This document shows, in pieces, positions 17,178 through 25,761 of a stretch of 64,000 nt of DNA. The stretch lies in contig CAIOKO010000032.1 in NCBI GenBank assembly GCA_903858935.1, positions 26,799 through 90,798 on the forward strand. The letters are read 5' to 3'. The position numbers were made by a program, and so were the translations under genes. The notes under the pieces are model-generated. The model was not told the origin of the DNA and ran no database searches. It worked only from the letters and a program-made list of their open reading frames with translations. Source of the stretch: an uncultured Schlesneria sp. (GTDB lineage Bacteria; Planctomycetota; Planctomycetia; Planctomycetales; Planctomycetaceae). Numbering within the stretch: the stretch's first letter is position 1; every line of letters starts with the position of its first letter.

Positions 17178-18152
17178 ATGGGTTCAACCAACCGCGACTA
17201 TATGCGCGACGATGATGGAACAGGTCTCTCATCCTGGGGGCATGACGTTCCGACAACAAAATGGCTGATCATCGTCACGGTCGGTCTGTTTTTTCTGCAG
17301 ACGATTTTTACTCACGAAGTGAATTTCGTTGAGCGGGAAGAACCCCGAGTTGCAGCCATTCACTATCTTCACAATGCCGAGCCCGTTGCACTTCGCGGTT
17401 TCGGCAACCACGTTTCCTATGTCGAAGAGTGGCTGGAGCTGGATGTCCATAAGGTCTGGAAGGGACAAATCTGGCGATTGGTGACATTCGTCTTCTGTCA
17501 CTTCCGGGATGCCCCGTTCAATCTCGTTTTCAACATGCTTGCCGTCTGGTATCTTGGGTCGGCCCTCGAACGGATGTATGGTTCGCGTGAGCTGTTGTGG
17601 TTCTATCTGTTTTCGGCGCTCGTCTGTGGAGTGATCTTCACTTGCTTTGGCCTCAAGTTGTTTTTGCCATTCCCATTAATGGGGGCTAACGCCTGCGTTA
17701 TTGCGTTACTTGCACTTTTCGCAACTCATTTTCCGCGTCAGGAGATTTTGTTCTTTGGACTGATCCCGATGCAGATTCGGGTTCTGCTGGCGATCTACAT
17801 CGTTGTGGACGTCTATCGCGTCCTTCAAGCCTTTTCCGGGCAGGGGACATGGACCAGCGTTGCGTATATGTCGGAACTTTGGGGTGCGGCATTCGGTTAT
17901 CTTTACCGTCAACAGCGATGGCATCTTTCATCGATTGGCGATTTTTTCGACGTCAGCCGGTTGCGGCGAACGATCCGTCGGGCCAGCACGGCGAGGAATC
18001 TGAAAGTCTTTCAGCCTGAGGTGAGCTCGAATCTCGACGAGCAAGTCGATGCGATCCTCGCCAAGATCCACGAACAAGGGTCAGAAAGCCTCACCGAACG
18101 AGAACGGTCGATCCTGCAGCGTGCCAGTGATCGAGCGAAAAATCGACTTTAG
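17178..18152 (+). CDS. Rhomboid-family membrane protein, predicted catalytically inactive
   Basis: A 324-residue protein with ~6-7 membrane spans. The rhomboid fold is clear: FCHFRDAPFNLVFNMLAVW at ~106-124 matches the conserved His/Asn segment of span 2 and GSALERMYGS follows. The serine-protease motif GxSG is replaced by GANA (169-172, Asn at the nucleophile position) and the catalytic His position reads SELWG (232-236, Glu). It is therefore likely a rhomboid pseudoprotease that binds rather than cuts membrane proteins. The C-terminal ~80 residues are cytosolic and helical, ending with SESLTERERSILQRASD. The start ATG at 17178 is preferred to a TTG at 17160. Confidence 0.85.
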   Translation: MGSTNRDYMRDDDGTGLSSWGHDVPTTKWLIIVTVGLFFLQTIFTHEVNFVEREEPRVAAIHYLHNAEPVALRGFGNHVSYVEEWLELDVHKVWKGQIWRLVTFVFCHFRDAPFNLVFNMLAVWYLGSALERMYGSRELLWFYLFSALVCGVIFTCFGLKLFLPFPLMGANACVIALLALFATHFPRQEILFFGLIPMQIRVLLAIYIVVDVYRVLQAFSGQGTWTSVAYMSELWGAAFGYLYRQQRWHLSSIGDFFDVSRLRRTIRRASTARNLKVFQPEVSSNLDEQVDAILAKIHEQGSESLTERERSILQRASDRAKNRL

Positions 18153-18930
18153 GTTCTCGGTGCCAGAAGATTCGCCCCCCTATCTTGCAACGCTCTTAGT
18201 CGGCACAGAGTTGGTTTTCGGATCTGGCTCAGTTCATGTAACCATAAGTATTCCGTTTCCGCCTTCCCAATGTCGGGATCACTTGCCGACCGGGTGAGAC
18301 CTACGGTATCAGAGTTGGGTTTCTTTGATCGTCAGAAAGACGCGATTCAAGCGAATCGATGCCCTCATCCCAAAGACGAGCATCGGTAACTGGCGTGAAG
18401 GCGGCGCTGCTCCGACGTTGCCCAGCGTCGATCAGACCAGGCATGCGGCCCATCTCTAAATGATGCTCGGGTTCGCCCGCGTCCAAGTCAGCGCGCACAT
18501 CACGTCGTAAAAAACAAAACTCTTTGATTAATCCAACTCGCTTCTCCGCGACTCGTTGACTGAATCCCCAAAAATGCGGTGTCCACGTGGCAGTACGAAA
18601 ACGATTTTTTTCAGCACATTCCAAACGTTAAGAAAAAACAATCGAACAGGCATTGACAGACCAGATCTGCTTTTTATTATTCTTGTCGTTACTTTATTTT
18701 CTTTTAGTTATCGATGTTTTACGACAGGGTTCCCCACAGCCGTTCTGAAACGGCAGGAAGCGGTCAGGACAGAGCATTAAGTAGCAACGTAAGGACAGCG
18801 ATTTTGATCTTTGAAAATTCGGAATGACTTTAACGCGGGTCGCCCTATTACATCGGCGGGCAATCCGTGGCGATTCGTTTTTTGAACGCAGGGCAAGGTC
18901 GAGTTTGTGCGGGGTCATGAGGTCATTCTC
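18153..18930. other. Gene-poor gap with an AT-rich stretch
   Basis: No well-supported gene lies between the rhomboid-like gene and the repeats. A notably AT-rich patch with long T runs sits at 18660-18720. The only long ORF (18301-18624, minus) is listed separately as doubtful. Confidence 0.5.
18301..18624 (-). other. Doubtful ORF of 107 codons
   Basis: The frame is open for 107 codons with a moderately protein-like composition (DLDAGEPEHHLEMGR, RLWDEGIDSLESRLS) but has no recognisable ribosome site, domain or neighbour context. It lies in a repeat-filled gap. It could be a decayed gene, a repeat-derived ORF or a small lineage-specific gene; I favour repeat-derived. Confidence 0.25.
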
Positions 18931-18941
18931 ATCACAGGAAC

Positions 18942-19130
18942 GGAGAAACCCGAACTCGATCGAACTTGGTCGAACTCGAGCGCGACGGAAAAATGGACAA
19001 AAGCCTGTGAATCACGGGGAATGGTCGAAGTCGATCAAACTTGATCAAACTTTGACACCAAATCTCGCGGTGGCAAGATTTCGGCAAAACGGAAGAGAAG
19101 ATTTTTAACTGGCAAGGAAGAGTGACAGAG
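18942..19130 (-). repeat. Dispersed TTCGA-rich repeat, copy A (inverted orientation)
   Basis: Read on the minus strand, this ~190-bp segment aligns with 63205-63430 and 63530-63727. Shared blocks in order are AATCTTCTCTTC, ACCGCGAxAT, GGTGTCAAAGTTTGATC, CGACTTCGACCATTCC, then a run of TTCGA words. It is non-coding: the three copies are open in different frames and differ by many indels. Function unknown. Confidence 0.75.
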
Positions 19131-19293
19131 AATGGCGTTTGACGTCGCGCCGAATCGTGCAGACGCTTCAGAAGCGGTTGCGTCACGATGCACGTGCGAA
19201 TGTCTTTGATACGAAGAATTTGGGAACACTAATTTACGCTAATTTGCACTGATGAAAAAGAAGAAGGGACTCCCGAAGGTACGGCGAGAACGG

Positions 19294-19945
19294 GTGAAGT
19301 TGGCCAAGTTCAAATCCGCAGAAACACTACAAAACAGGGATGTCAGCCAACTTTGCCAACTTTTTTCAATGGGTCAGATGGGCCGCGGAGACTCGACGCC
19401 AGCCGACGAGTTTCGGCCTAAACAGAATGACGACTCGGAGTGGAACCTCGCCCTTCCAATGATTGGGGAAGAACGAGTGAAGTTGGTCAACTTCGAACCT
19501 GCAAAAACACTACGAAACATGGAAGTTCGCCAACTTTGCCAACTTTTTTCGATGATCTGGTGGGCCTCGAAGGCTCGACCCACCCTACGGGTTTTGGATG
19601 CACTAAAAGATGGCTTTAGGGGGGGCCTTGCCCTCGCAAAGATTGGGGGGCGAACAGGTGAAGTTGGCCAAGTCGACCAACTTCGAACCTGCAAAAACTC
19701 TATGAAACAGGGATGTTGGTCAACTTTACCAACTTTTTTCGTTAATCTGGTGGGCCTCGAAGACTCGACCCACCCGACTGGTTTTGAATGCAATAAAAGA
19801 TGGCTTGGAGGGGCTTTGCCCTCGCAAAGATTGGGGACCAACAGGTGAAGTTGGCCAAGTTCGAACCTGAAAAACACTACGAAACAGGGATGTTGGCCAA
19901 CCTTGCCAACTTTATCTCGATGGTTCAGGTGGGCCTTAACTGTCT
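19294..19945. repeat. Tandem array of ~184-bp units (three full, one partial)
   Basis: Units start at 19294, 19477, 19658 and 19845 with GTGAAGTTGG, giving periods of 183, 181 and 187 bp. Each carries CAAAAACACTAC or a close variant, an ACAGGGATGT block, GCCAACTTTGCCAACTT followed in the first three units by a T-run, then a GGTGGGCCTCGAAG-type hairpin and a CCCTCGCAAAGATTGG block. Within each unit GAAGTTGGCC near the start is complementary to GGCCAACTT further on, so each can fold as a stem ending in T's. ORFs cross the array on both strands but are by-products of the repeat. It ends 10-15 bp from the RidA stop codon. Confidence 0.85.
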
Positions 19946-19954
19946 GATTTGATC

Positions 19955-20395
19955 TCAATGTTTGATCTCAAAGATCGCTTCGACTTCCACTGCGGCGTTC
20001 GTGGGAAGTTGTGCGAAACCCAATGCACTTCTCGCGTGGTAACCGTCGGTTGTTTTCCCGAAAATTTCGTGTAACAAGTCCGAGGTTCCATTGATCACCA
20101 GATGTTGTTCGTGGAACTCAAGCGTTGAATTCACGCAGCCAAGAACTTTGATGACCCGCAACCCATTGAGTGTTCCGTGAGCGTTATAGACGGACCTCAG
20201 AATCTTGATCGCGCAATCGCGGGCAGCCTGGTATCCCTGATCGACAGAAACGCCGGTTCCAAGCTTGCCCTTCAAATCACTGACATGCCCCGAGGTCATC
20301 AATAAGTTGCCAGTACGAATGCAAAGGTTTAAGTAACCTGGTTCCGATTTGGGAAATGTCAGCCCGAGTTTTTCAGCGATTTCCTGAGGTGTCAT
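19955..20395 (-). CDS. RidA family protein (YjgF/YER057c/UK114)
   Basis: A 146-residue RidA-family protein. Classical RidA hydrolyses reactive enamine/imine intermediates from PLP enzymes. The C-terminal signature HARSALGFAQLPTNAAVEVEAI (about 118-140) keeps the Arg and the LPxxAxVE motif; the N-terminus (PGYLNLCIRTGNLLMTSGHV) matches the longer RidA subgroup (YjgF_YER057c_UK114_like_1) rather than the 128-residue RidA. The substrate is not predictable. It lies 60 bp downstream of, and in the same direction as, the SMP-30 propeller gene, so co-transcription is likely. The 3' end borders the tandem repeat array. Confidence 0.88.
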   Translation of the reverse strand: MTPQEIAEKLGLTFPKSEPGYLNLCIRTGNLLMTSGHVSDLKGKLGTGVSVDQGYQAARDCAIKILRSVYNAHGTLNGLRVIKVLGCVNSTLEFHEQHLVINGTSDLLHEIFGKTTDGYHARSALGFAQLPTNAAVEVEAIFEIKH

Positions 20396-20455
20396 TTTTC
20401 TAGAGTTTTTCTGTTGAGGGTTTGGATATAAAAATCATGCGACAATGCTCGTCGA

Positions 20456-21340
20456 TTATTTGGCTGTCGACCAGCGTTTCCAGGCGAGTCCCGGTTTGTC
20501 GACGCGAAACTTAACGAGACGAGTCTGTTCAACTTCGGTGACGTAGACGGTTCGACCATCGGGACCACCAAAGCAAAGATTACTGGGCTGCTTTCCCAGC
20601 ACGTCGATTTCTCGCAGTTCTTTTCCTTCGGGTGAGAGAACGACAACGGTCCCCTTTCCATAACGGGTGATGTAGAGATTGCCATCGACATCACAACGCA
20701 TTCCGTCAAATCCGTGATCGGGAAATTGCTTTAGCAACCGCTTTTCACCCAGCGTTCCATCTGCCTGGATTGGAAAAGACCAGATATTTCGCTGAGCCGA
20801 TTCGTTGACATACAGCGTCTTGCCGTCGGGGCTGACCTCAATTCCATTAGTCGTTCCCATTTTATCGGCGATCAGTTGTACCTTGCCGGACGTATCGATC
20901 TTCCAAAGTTGTCCTGTCGAGTTGCCCCAGTTCGGGTCACTGGCGTAAAGGGTTCCATCAGGGGCAATCGCAAGGTCGTTGGGTTGATTCATTCCGTCTT
21001 GGTGGGCGAAGACTTCGATGCTGCGGGTCTTCATGTCGATCCGAAGAACGTTATGGCCGACGTAATCAGCGACGTACATTCGGCCGTGCTGGTCGAAAAC
21101 AATTCCGTTTCCGGTACTTTCACCAGACAGAGTGACAAAGATTTCCGCTTTGCCATCAGGTGAAACTTTGCCGATCGTCTGCTGTTTTTCAAAATTGACT
21201 GCGTAGATATTTCCCGCTCGATCGCACTGCGGCCCTTCGATTCCCGGTGTGAATTGTTTGGGTTGCGTCAGTGGCGTGGCAATGAACAATTTTTCGTTCG
21301 GTTGACTGAAGAGCATCATCGCCAGCGCAAGAATTTCCAT
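20456..21340 (-). CDS. SMP-30/gluconolactonase/LRE family protein
   Basis: A six-bladed beta-propeller of about 294 residues. Family signs include GPQCDRAGNIYAVNFE near 38, STGNGIVFDQHGRMYVADY near 75, QPNDLAIAPDGTLYASDP near 118, TNGIEVSPDGKTLYVNES near 163 and FDGMRCDVDGNLYITRYG near 209. These supply the Asn/Asp residues that bind the divalent cation. Such proteins hydrolyse lactones (gluconolactonase, luciferin-regenerating type). A short hydrophobic start (MEILALAMMLFSQ) could be a signal peptide. The ATG at 21340 with an upstream AGGA is preferred to a TTG at 21349. The RidA gene follows in the same transcript. Confidence 0.9.
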   Translation of the reverse strand: MEILALAMMLFSQPNEKLFIATPLTQPKQFTPGIEGPQCDRAGNIYAVNFEKQQTIGKVSPDGKAEIFVTLSGESTGNGIVFDQHGRMYVADYVGHNVLRIDMKTRSIEVFAHQDGMNQPNDLAIAPDGTLYASDPNWGNSTGQLWKIDTSGKVQLIADKMGTTNGIEVSPDGKTLYVNESAQRNIWSFPIQADGTLGEKRLLKQFPDHGFDGMRCDVDGNLYITRYGKGTVVVLSPEGKELREIDVLGKQPSNLCFGGPDGRTVYVTEVEQTRLVKFRVDKPGLAWKRWSTAK

Positions 21341-21461
21341 GTTCAGCAATCCTGCAGGGGAAATCGATTTTGAATGCCGGCTGATATCCTGCCGTTATCA
21401 TGTGACGGTCGTCAACCGGGCGAACGTCGAGTACATTGAAGTTTGTTCTTTTTGACACAAA

Positions 21462-21833
21462 ATGAGAACGGTCGTCGATCAAATTTTCGAAACTCATGCC
21501 GATGGATTGCTGATGGAACCGGACGACACGATTTGCTACTGCTTCCACATTTCCAAGCGGAAGATACTGAACTTCATTCGCGTTCATCGACCTCGACGTG
21601 CCAGCCAGATCAGTGAATGCGGCGGGGCAGGAACAGGCTGCGGATGGTGCGTTTCCTACCTTAAGCGTTATTTCGCAGAATCACAGGGGGAAGTTGCAAG
21701 CGGGGCTGAAGTGTTAAGCCCCGCCGATTACGCGAGACAGCGTGCCGCCTATATTCAAGCGGGGCATGGAAAGCCCGCTGCAGGGGCAATCCCGATACCG
21801 ACTGAGTTTCCACCGGATGAGGCTTCGGAGTAA
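21462..21833 (+). CDS. BFD-like [2Fe-2S]-binding protein
   Basis: Up to 123 residues; an internal ATG at 21513 is an alternative start. The bacterioferritin-associated-ferredoxin fold is marked by CYC (~26-28) and, about 27 residues on, CGGAGTGCGWC containing the last two cluster Cys as CxxC. BFD domains bind a [2Fe-2S] cluster and work as electron donors, often for iron release. The C-terminal third is Ala/Pro-rich and not conserved. No bacterioferritin or nitrite reductase gene lies nearby, so its partner is unknown. It ends 5 bp from the convergent phosphodiesterase gene. Confidence 0.82.
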   Translation: MRTVVDQIFETHADGLLMEPDDTICYCFHISKRKILNFIRVHRPRRASQISECGGAGTGCGWCVSYLKRYFAESQGEVASGAEVLSPADYARQRAAYIQAGHGKPAAGAIPIPTEFPPDEASE

Positions 21834-21838
21834 CGAGC

Positions 21839-22357
21839 TCAGATGGCCGCAGCAACACCTTCCTGAGATTTCGAAATCATGACAATCCTGGCTGTCAGGT
21901 TGCTCGTGTCGAGAATGGCTACCGACGGTCGTCCGTATGACCAGCCGCTGGTTTCTCCAGGGTTAATGAACAAGCGACCCTTATCGTCGTGAGTGATGCT
22001 GGGCTTGTGAGTATGTGCATAGATCGCCACGTCGAAATCACCATCTAAATCTCTCAGAGATCGGTCCATATGAGTCACAAGAATTTTTCGTCCGTCGGGT
22101 GTTTTGAAGCCGAATGGAGGCTCGCCGATCGTGCCGATGATTTTCATTCCTGCAGTAACGCCCGGCTTGTTCCCTTCGTTGTCGCCGAAACAGGCAATGA
22201 CTTTACACTTCAATCCTCTGAGTGGTGGCACAGCAAAGGAAGAGACGAGATCGCCCGCAAAAACGACGAGTTCACACCCTGTGTCGTTGAAGACGGCAAC
22301 GGCGCGCCGAATATGATCCAGATGATCATGACTATCGGCAAAAATTCCAATCAACAT
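21839..22357 (-). CDS. YfcE/MJ0936-type metallophosphoesterase
   Basis: A 172-residue calcineurin-like phosphoesterase. All metal-binding motifs are present in order: DSHDH (DxH, ~8-12), VFAGDL (GD), FGDNEG (GDNH-like, Glu for His), LVTHMD and YAHTHK (AHTH for the usual GHTH). Members are Mn-dependent phosphodiesterases; the physiological substrate is not known. AGGA before the ATG at 22357 gives MLIGIFADSHDH; the longer reading adds 15 residues before the first beta-strand without a ribosome site. Divergent from transketolase. Confidence 0.88.
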   Translation of the reverse strand: MLIGIFADSHDHLDHIRRAVAVFNDTGCELVVFAGDLVSSFAVPPLRGLKCKVIACFGDNEGNKPGVTAGMKIIGTIGEPPFGFKTPDGRKILVTHMDRSLRDLDGDFDVAIYAHTHKPSITHDDKGRLFINPGETSGWSYGRPSVAILDTSNLTARIVMISKSQEGVAAAI

Positions 22358-22603
22358 CTTGAATCCTGTTGTTTCGTTTCCAAATCTGACAGAAACAATC
22401 AATCATATTATCCTGATGGGTTCGTACGACGCGTCGAAACCATTTGATGTCAATTTACAGATCGTTTTGAAGCAAGTAGCGTCTTCATTTGAGTCATTCC
22501 AAACAGCAAGAATGTCTTCTTGGGCAAAGTGACTTTGAAGGATGAGGTCTCGTCGATAAAGTACGCGTGCATTTTGACGAACGAAATGGCAAAGGGAAAT
22601 CAC

Positions 22604-24661
22604 ATGGCTGATGATCAATTAGTTCAATTGTCGATTAATACAATCCGCACTCTGTCGATGGATGCCGTCCAGCAGGCGAATTCCGGGCATCCAGGCACGC
22701 CGATGGCGCTGGCACCTCTGGTATATACGCTATGGAATCGGATCATGCGATTCGATCCCAAAGCCCCGAACTGGCCGAATCGCGATCGATTTGTCCTTTC
22801 TAACGGCCATGCATCGATGGTGCTGTGGTCGGTTCTGCATCTCAGCGGGACGCAGCAGGTGAATGGCGAGTCCAAAACAGACGGACAACCAGCGATTTCG
22901 CTCGACGATATCAAACGCTTTCGACAGTTGGGAAGCAAAGCGGCCGGACATCCCGAATATCACATGGTTTCGGGGGTTGAGGCAACGACAGGTCCATTGG
23001 GACAGGGCGTTGCCAACAGCGTGGGGATGGCGATCGCTCAAAAGTGGCTGGCGAACCATTATAACCGCCCTGATTTTAACATTTTCGACTACAACGTTTA
23101 CGCGGTTTGCGGCGACGGGTGTCTGATGGAAGGGGTCGCCTCAGAGGCGGCATCGCTCGCAGGGCACTTGGGGCTCGATAATCTTTGCTGGATCTTTGAC
23201 AACAACCATATCACGATTGAAGGGAATACCAGCCTTGCGTTCACGGAAGACGTTGCGACGCGATTTGTGAGTTATGGATGGAACGTCTTGCGGGTTGTTG
23301 ATGCCAACGACATTGAGCGAATTGAGCAGGCCATTGCGGTATTCCACAAGACCAAGAGCAGGCCGACTTTGATCATTCTCGATAGTCATATTGGCTACGG
23401 ATCACCTCACCGTCAGGACACCTGCGAAGCACACGGCGAACCGCTTGGCGAAGCGGAAGTTCGTCTCACGAAGCAATTTTACGGCTGGCCCGAAGACGCG
23501 AAATTCCTCGTGCCTGAAGGTGTTCGCGAACATTTCGACGCGGGGATCGGTGCTCGTGGCGCTGCCGCTCACAAGAGCTGGACGGAACTGTTCACAGCCT
23601 ACCGTGCCAAATTCCCGGAACTGGCCACGCAGATTGACCAGATGCAAAAACGCGAGCTTCCTGCCGGTTGGGATCGCGATCTTCCCGTTTTTCCTGCCGA
23701 TCCAAAAGGGGTCGCGGGACGAGAGGCTTCTGGCAAGGTCCTGAACGTGGTTGCACAGAACGTCCCGTGGCTGATCGGAGGATCTGCCGATCTCGGATCA
23801 TCGAACAAAACGCAGCTAAAATTCGCGAATGCCGGGAGTTACCAGGCAGGTACCCCTGGGGGAAGAAATTTCCATTTCGGTGTACGAGAGCACGCGATGG
23901 GAGCGGTCATGAACGGGCTGTCGCTTTCCAAGATCCGCCCGTTCGGTGGGACATTCTTCGTTTTCAGTGATTACGCTCGTCCTGCGATCCGGCTGTCGGC
24001 CTTGATGGAAATACCGACGATCTTTGTCTTCACTCATGACGCATTGGGAGACGGTGAAGACGGCCCGACACATCAGCCGATCGAACACCTGATTTCTTTA
24101 CGCGCGATGCCCGGCTTGGTTGTGCTGCGTCCAGGTGACGCGAATGAAGTCGTCGAAGCTTATCGCTATATCATGCAGTTGAAGCATCATCCTGTGGCTC
24201 TCGTTTTGTCGCGACAAGTCCTGCCAACTTTGGATCGCAGCAAGTATGCCTCAGCAGCCGGCGTTTCGCATGGTGCGTATATTCTTGCGGACGCAGCTAA
24301 TGGGAAGCCAGAAGTCATTCTGATTGGAACTGGTGGTGAACTCAGTCTGGTTGTTGAAGCGCACGAAAAGCTCACGGCTAAGGGGATTCGCTCCCGAGTG
24401 GTGTCGATGCCATCGTGGGATATTTTCAGCAAGCAACCGCTGGAATACCGAAACAGCGTCTTACCACCGGAAGTGAAAGCCCGTGTCGCCGTTGAACAAG
24501 GGGCGACGTTTGGCTGGGAACGTTACGTTGGCGAGTCGGGACGTGTCATTGGAATGACAACATTCGGTGCGTCTGCGCCGTACAAGGACCTTCAAAAACA
24601 CTTCGGCTTCGACGTCGATCACGTCGTTGCTGCCGCGATGGAGCAAATTGGGTCGAAGTAG
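22604..24661 (+). CDS. tkt: Transketolase
   Basis: A 685-residue thiamine-diphosphate enzyme of the pentose phosphate pathway that moves two-carbon units between sugar phosphates. Family motifs: GHPGTPMALAPLVYTLW near residue 23, the TPP-binding GDGCLMEGVASEA near 155 with the downstream DNN, then the pyrimidine domain with FGVREHAMG, GEDGPTHQPIEHLISLR near 485 and the C-terminal domain. Length agrees with bacterial Tkt. AAGGGAAA 6-8 bases before the ATG at 22604 fixes the start; an upstream reading from 22520 adds residues not seen in the family. A terminator-like hairpin follows at 24727-24753. Confidence 0.96.
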   Translation: MADDQLVQLSINTIRTLSMDAVQQANSGHPGTPMALAPLVYTLWNRIMRFDPKAPNWPNRDRFVLSNGHASMVLWSVLHLSGTQQVNGESKTDGQPAISLDDIKRFRQLGSKAAGHPEYHMVSGVEATTGPLGQGVANSVGMAIAQKWLANHYNRPDFNIFDYNVYAVCGDGCLMEGVASEAASLAGHLGLDNLCWIFDNNHITIEGNTSLAFTEDVATRFVSYGWNVLRVVDANDIERIEQAIAVFHKTKSRPTLIILDSHIGYGSPHRQDTCEAHGEPLGEAEVRLTKQFYGWPEDAKFLVPEGVREHFDAGIGARGAAAHKSWTELFTAYRAKFPELATQIDQMQKRELPAGWDRDLPVFPADPKGVAGREASGKVLNVVAQNVPWLIGGSADLGSSNKTQLKFANAGSYQAGTPGGRNFHFGVREHAMGAVMNGLSLSKIRPFGGTFFVFSDYARPAIRLSALMEIPTIFVFTHDALGDGEDGPTHQPIEHLISLRAMPGLVVLRPGDANEVVEAYRYIMQLKHHPVALVLSRQVLPTLDRSKYASAAGVSHGAYILADAANGKPEVILIGTGGELSLVVEAHEKLTAKGIRSRVVSMPSWDIFSKQPLEYRNSVLPPEVKARVAVEQGATFGWERYVGESGRVIGMTTFGASAPYKDLQKHFGFDVDHVVAAAMEQIGSK

Positions 24662-24726
24662 CGATTGTTGACGAATCGACGAATTTCGTGGCTCGCTATG
24701 CGGTGGTTCGGTTGTATAATCGAAGA

Positions 24727-24758
24727 AACTCGGTGCCTTGCTGGCACTGAGTTACTTT
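24727..24758 (+). terminator. Terminator-like hairpin after transketolase
   Basis: AACTCGGTGCC and GGCACTGAGTT form an 11-bp stem (one G-T pair) with loop TTGCT, followed by ACTTTTG. It lies 65 bp past the tkt stop. The T-run is short, so termination may be partial. Confidence 0.65.
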
Positions 24759-24780
24759 TGCAAACGAAGGTAATTCAGTC

Positions 24781-25740
24781 GTGGTGGCCTACCGCCAGTT
24801 TCGAAACTCCGATCCGCCGCACGTTGTGCGTCTTTGGAACGAATCTGGATTAGGTCGCGGAGCAGCACAAGGAATCAGTTGCGACGTCTTTGACGGGCTG
24901 GTGATTGCTCAAACGTACTTTGATCCAGCCGGAATGATTCTCGCAACGTCCGATGACAAACGGGTTGTTGGATTTGTTCATGCAGGATTTGCTGCAGACG
25001 AATCACAATCAAAGTTATCAAATAAGACGGGTATCATCTGCGTGGTGATCGTCGACCCCGGATATCGTCGACAGGGAATTGGCCGTGAATTGATTCGCCG
25101 TGCGGAGGAATATCTCCGCAATGCGGGAGCACAAACAATTTTTGCAGGGTGTGCCGCTCCACGTGACCCGTTTTATTTCGGCTTATATGGCGGTTCTGAA
25201 CCGGCAGGATTTCTGGAATCTGATCCCGCAGCAGCCCCGTTCTTTACTTCACTTGGGTACGCCCCATCCGCACGGCATCTTGTATTCCAGAGAACGCTTG
25301 GCCCTGGTGGCCCTGAAATCATGTGTGTTCGACTGTTAAACGCAAAACGACAATCCAAATTAGCTGCCGCCACAGCCTACGAGCCCAAAGATTGGTGGTG
25401 GTCGACCCGACAGGGACGTCTTGATTCCATGCAACTTGGCCTGGTGCCAAAAGCAGGTGGAAATTTGATTGCCAAGGTCTGCGTTATCGGTTTGGACGTG
25501 TATGCAAACGCCTGGAAGGTGCGCGCGATCGGAGTTACGGGACTTCAAGTTGTCGAGCATCAGCGTCGAAAGGGGTATGGGCAATTACTGCTGGATGAGG
25601 TTTGCCGGCGCGTGCGGGACCAGATGATTCAATTGGCTGAAGCACACGTCCCCGAAACTGACGTCGCTGGAATCGCCGTCCTGAAGTCAGCAGGTTTTCA
25701 TCAGGTCGATACAGGGGTCGTCTATCGCAGACCGGACTAA
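24781..25740 (+). CDS. Tandem GNAT-fold N-acetyltransferase
   Basis: A 319-residue protein with two GNAT-like domains. The N-terminal one (about 1-165) has the acetyl-CoA loop in IVDPGYRRQGIGRELIRRA (R/Q-x-x-G-x-G). The C-terminal one (about 210-319) repeats it as VVEHQRRKGYGQLLLDEV and ends with the usual GFHQVDTG strand. Two-domain GNAT proteins acetylate small amines or antibiotics, but the acceptor here is unknown. The start is GTG at 24781 with GAAGGTAA upstream. It lies 120 bp after tkt with a hairpin in between, so it is probably transcribed separately. Confidence 0.88.
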   Translation: MVAYRQFRNSDPPHVVRLWNESGLGRGAAQGISCDVFDGLVIAQTYFDPAGMILATSDDKRVVGFVHAGFAADESQSKLSNKTGIICVVIVDPGYRRQGIGRELIRRAEEYLRNAGAQTIFAGCAAPRDPFYFGLYGGSEPAGFLESDPAAAPFFTSLGYAPSARHLVFQRTLGPGGPEIMCVRLLNAKRQSKLAAATAYEPKDWWWSTRQGRLDSMQLGLVPKAGGNLIAKVCVIGLDVYANAWKVRAIGVTGLQVVEHQRRKGYGQLLLDEVCRRVRDQMIQLAEAHVPETDVAGIAVLKSAGFHQVDTGVVYRRPD

Positions 25741-25761
25741 TTGAATTGGTGATTCAGATTT

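Noticed and set aside
19294..19945. CRISPR array
   Set aside because: Units are ~184 bp with sequence similarity throughout, not short repeats with unique spacers, and no cas genes are present.
19252..19958. Long ORFs on both strands (198 and 194 codons)
   Set aside because: Both arise from the ~184-bp tandem array; the same words recur in each unit, both strands are open, and no ribosome site or family match is seen.
22520..22603. N-terminal extension of transketolase
   Set aside because: The extra 28 residues are not found in the family, and the ribosome site lies before 22604.
24715..24720. TATAAT promoter box before the GNAT gene
   Set aside because: A perfect -10 word occurs, but there is no acceptable -35 at 16-18 bp. 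It also lies just before the terminator-like hairpin at 24727-24753, so I would not call it a promoter.
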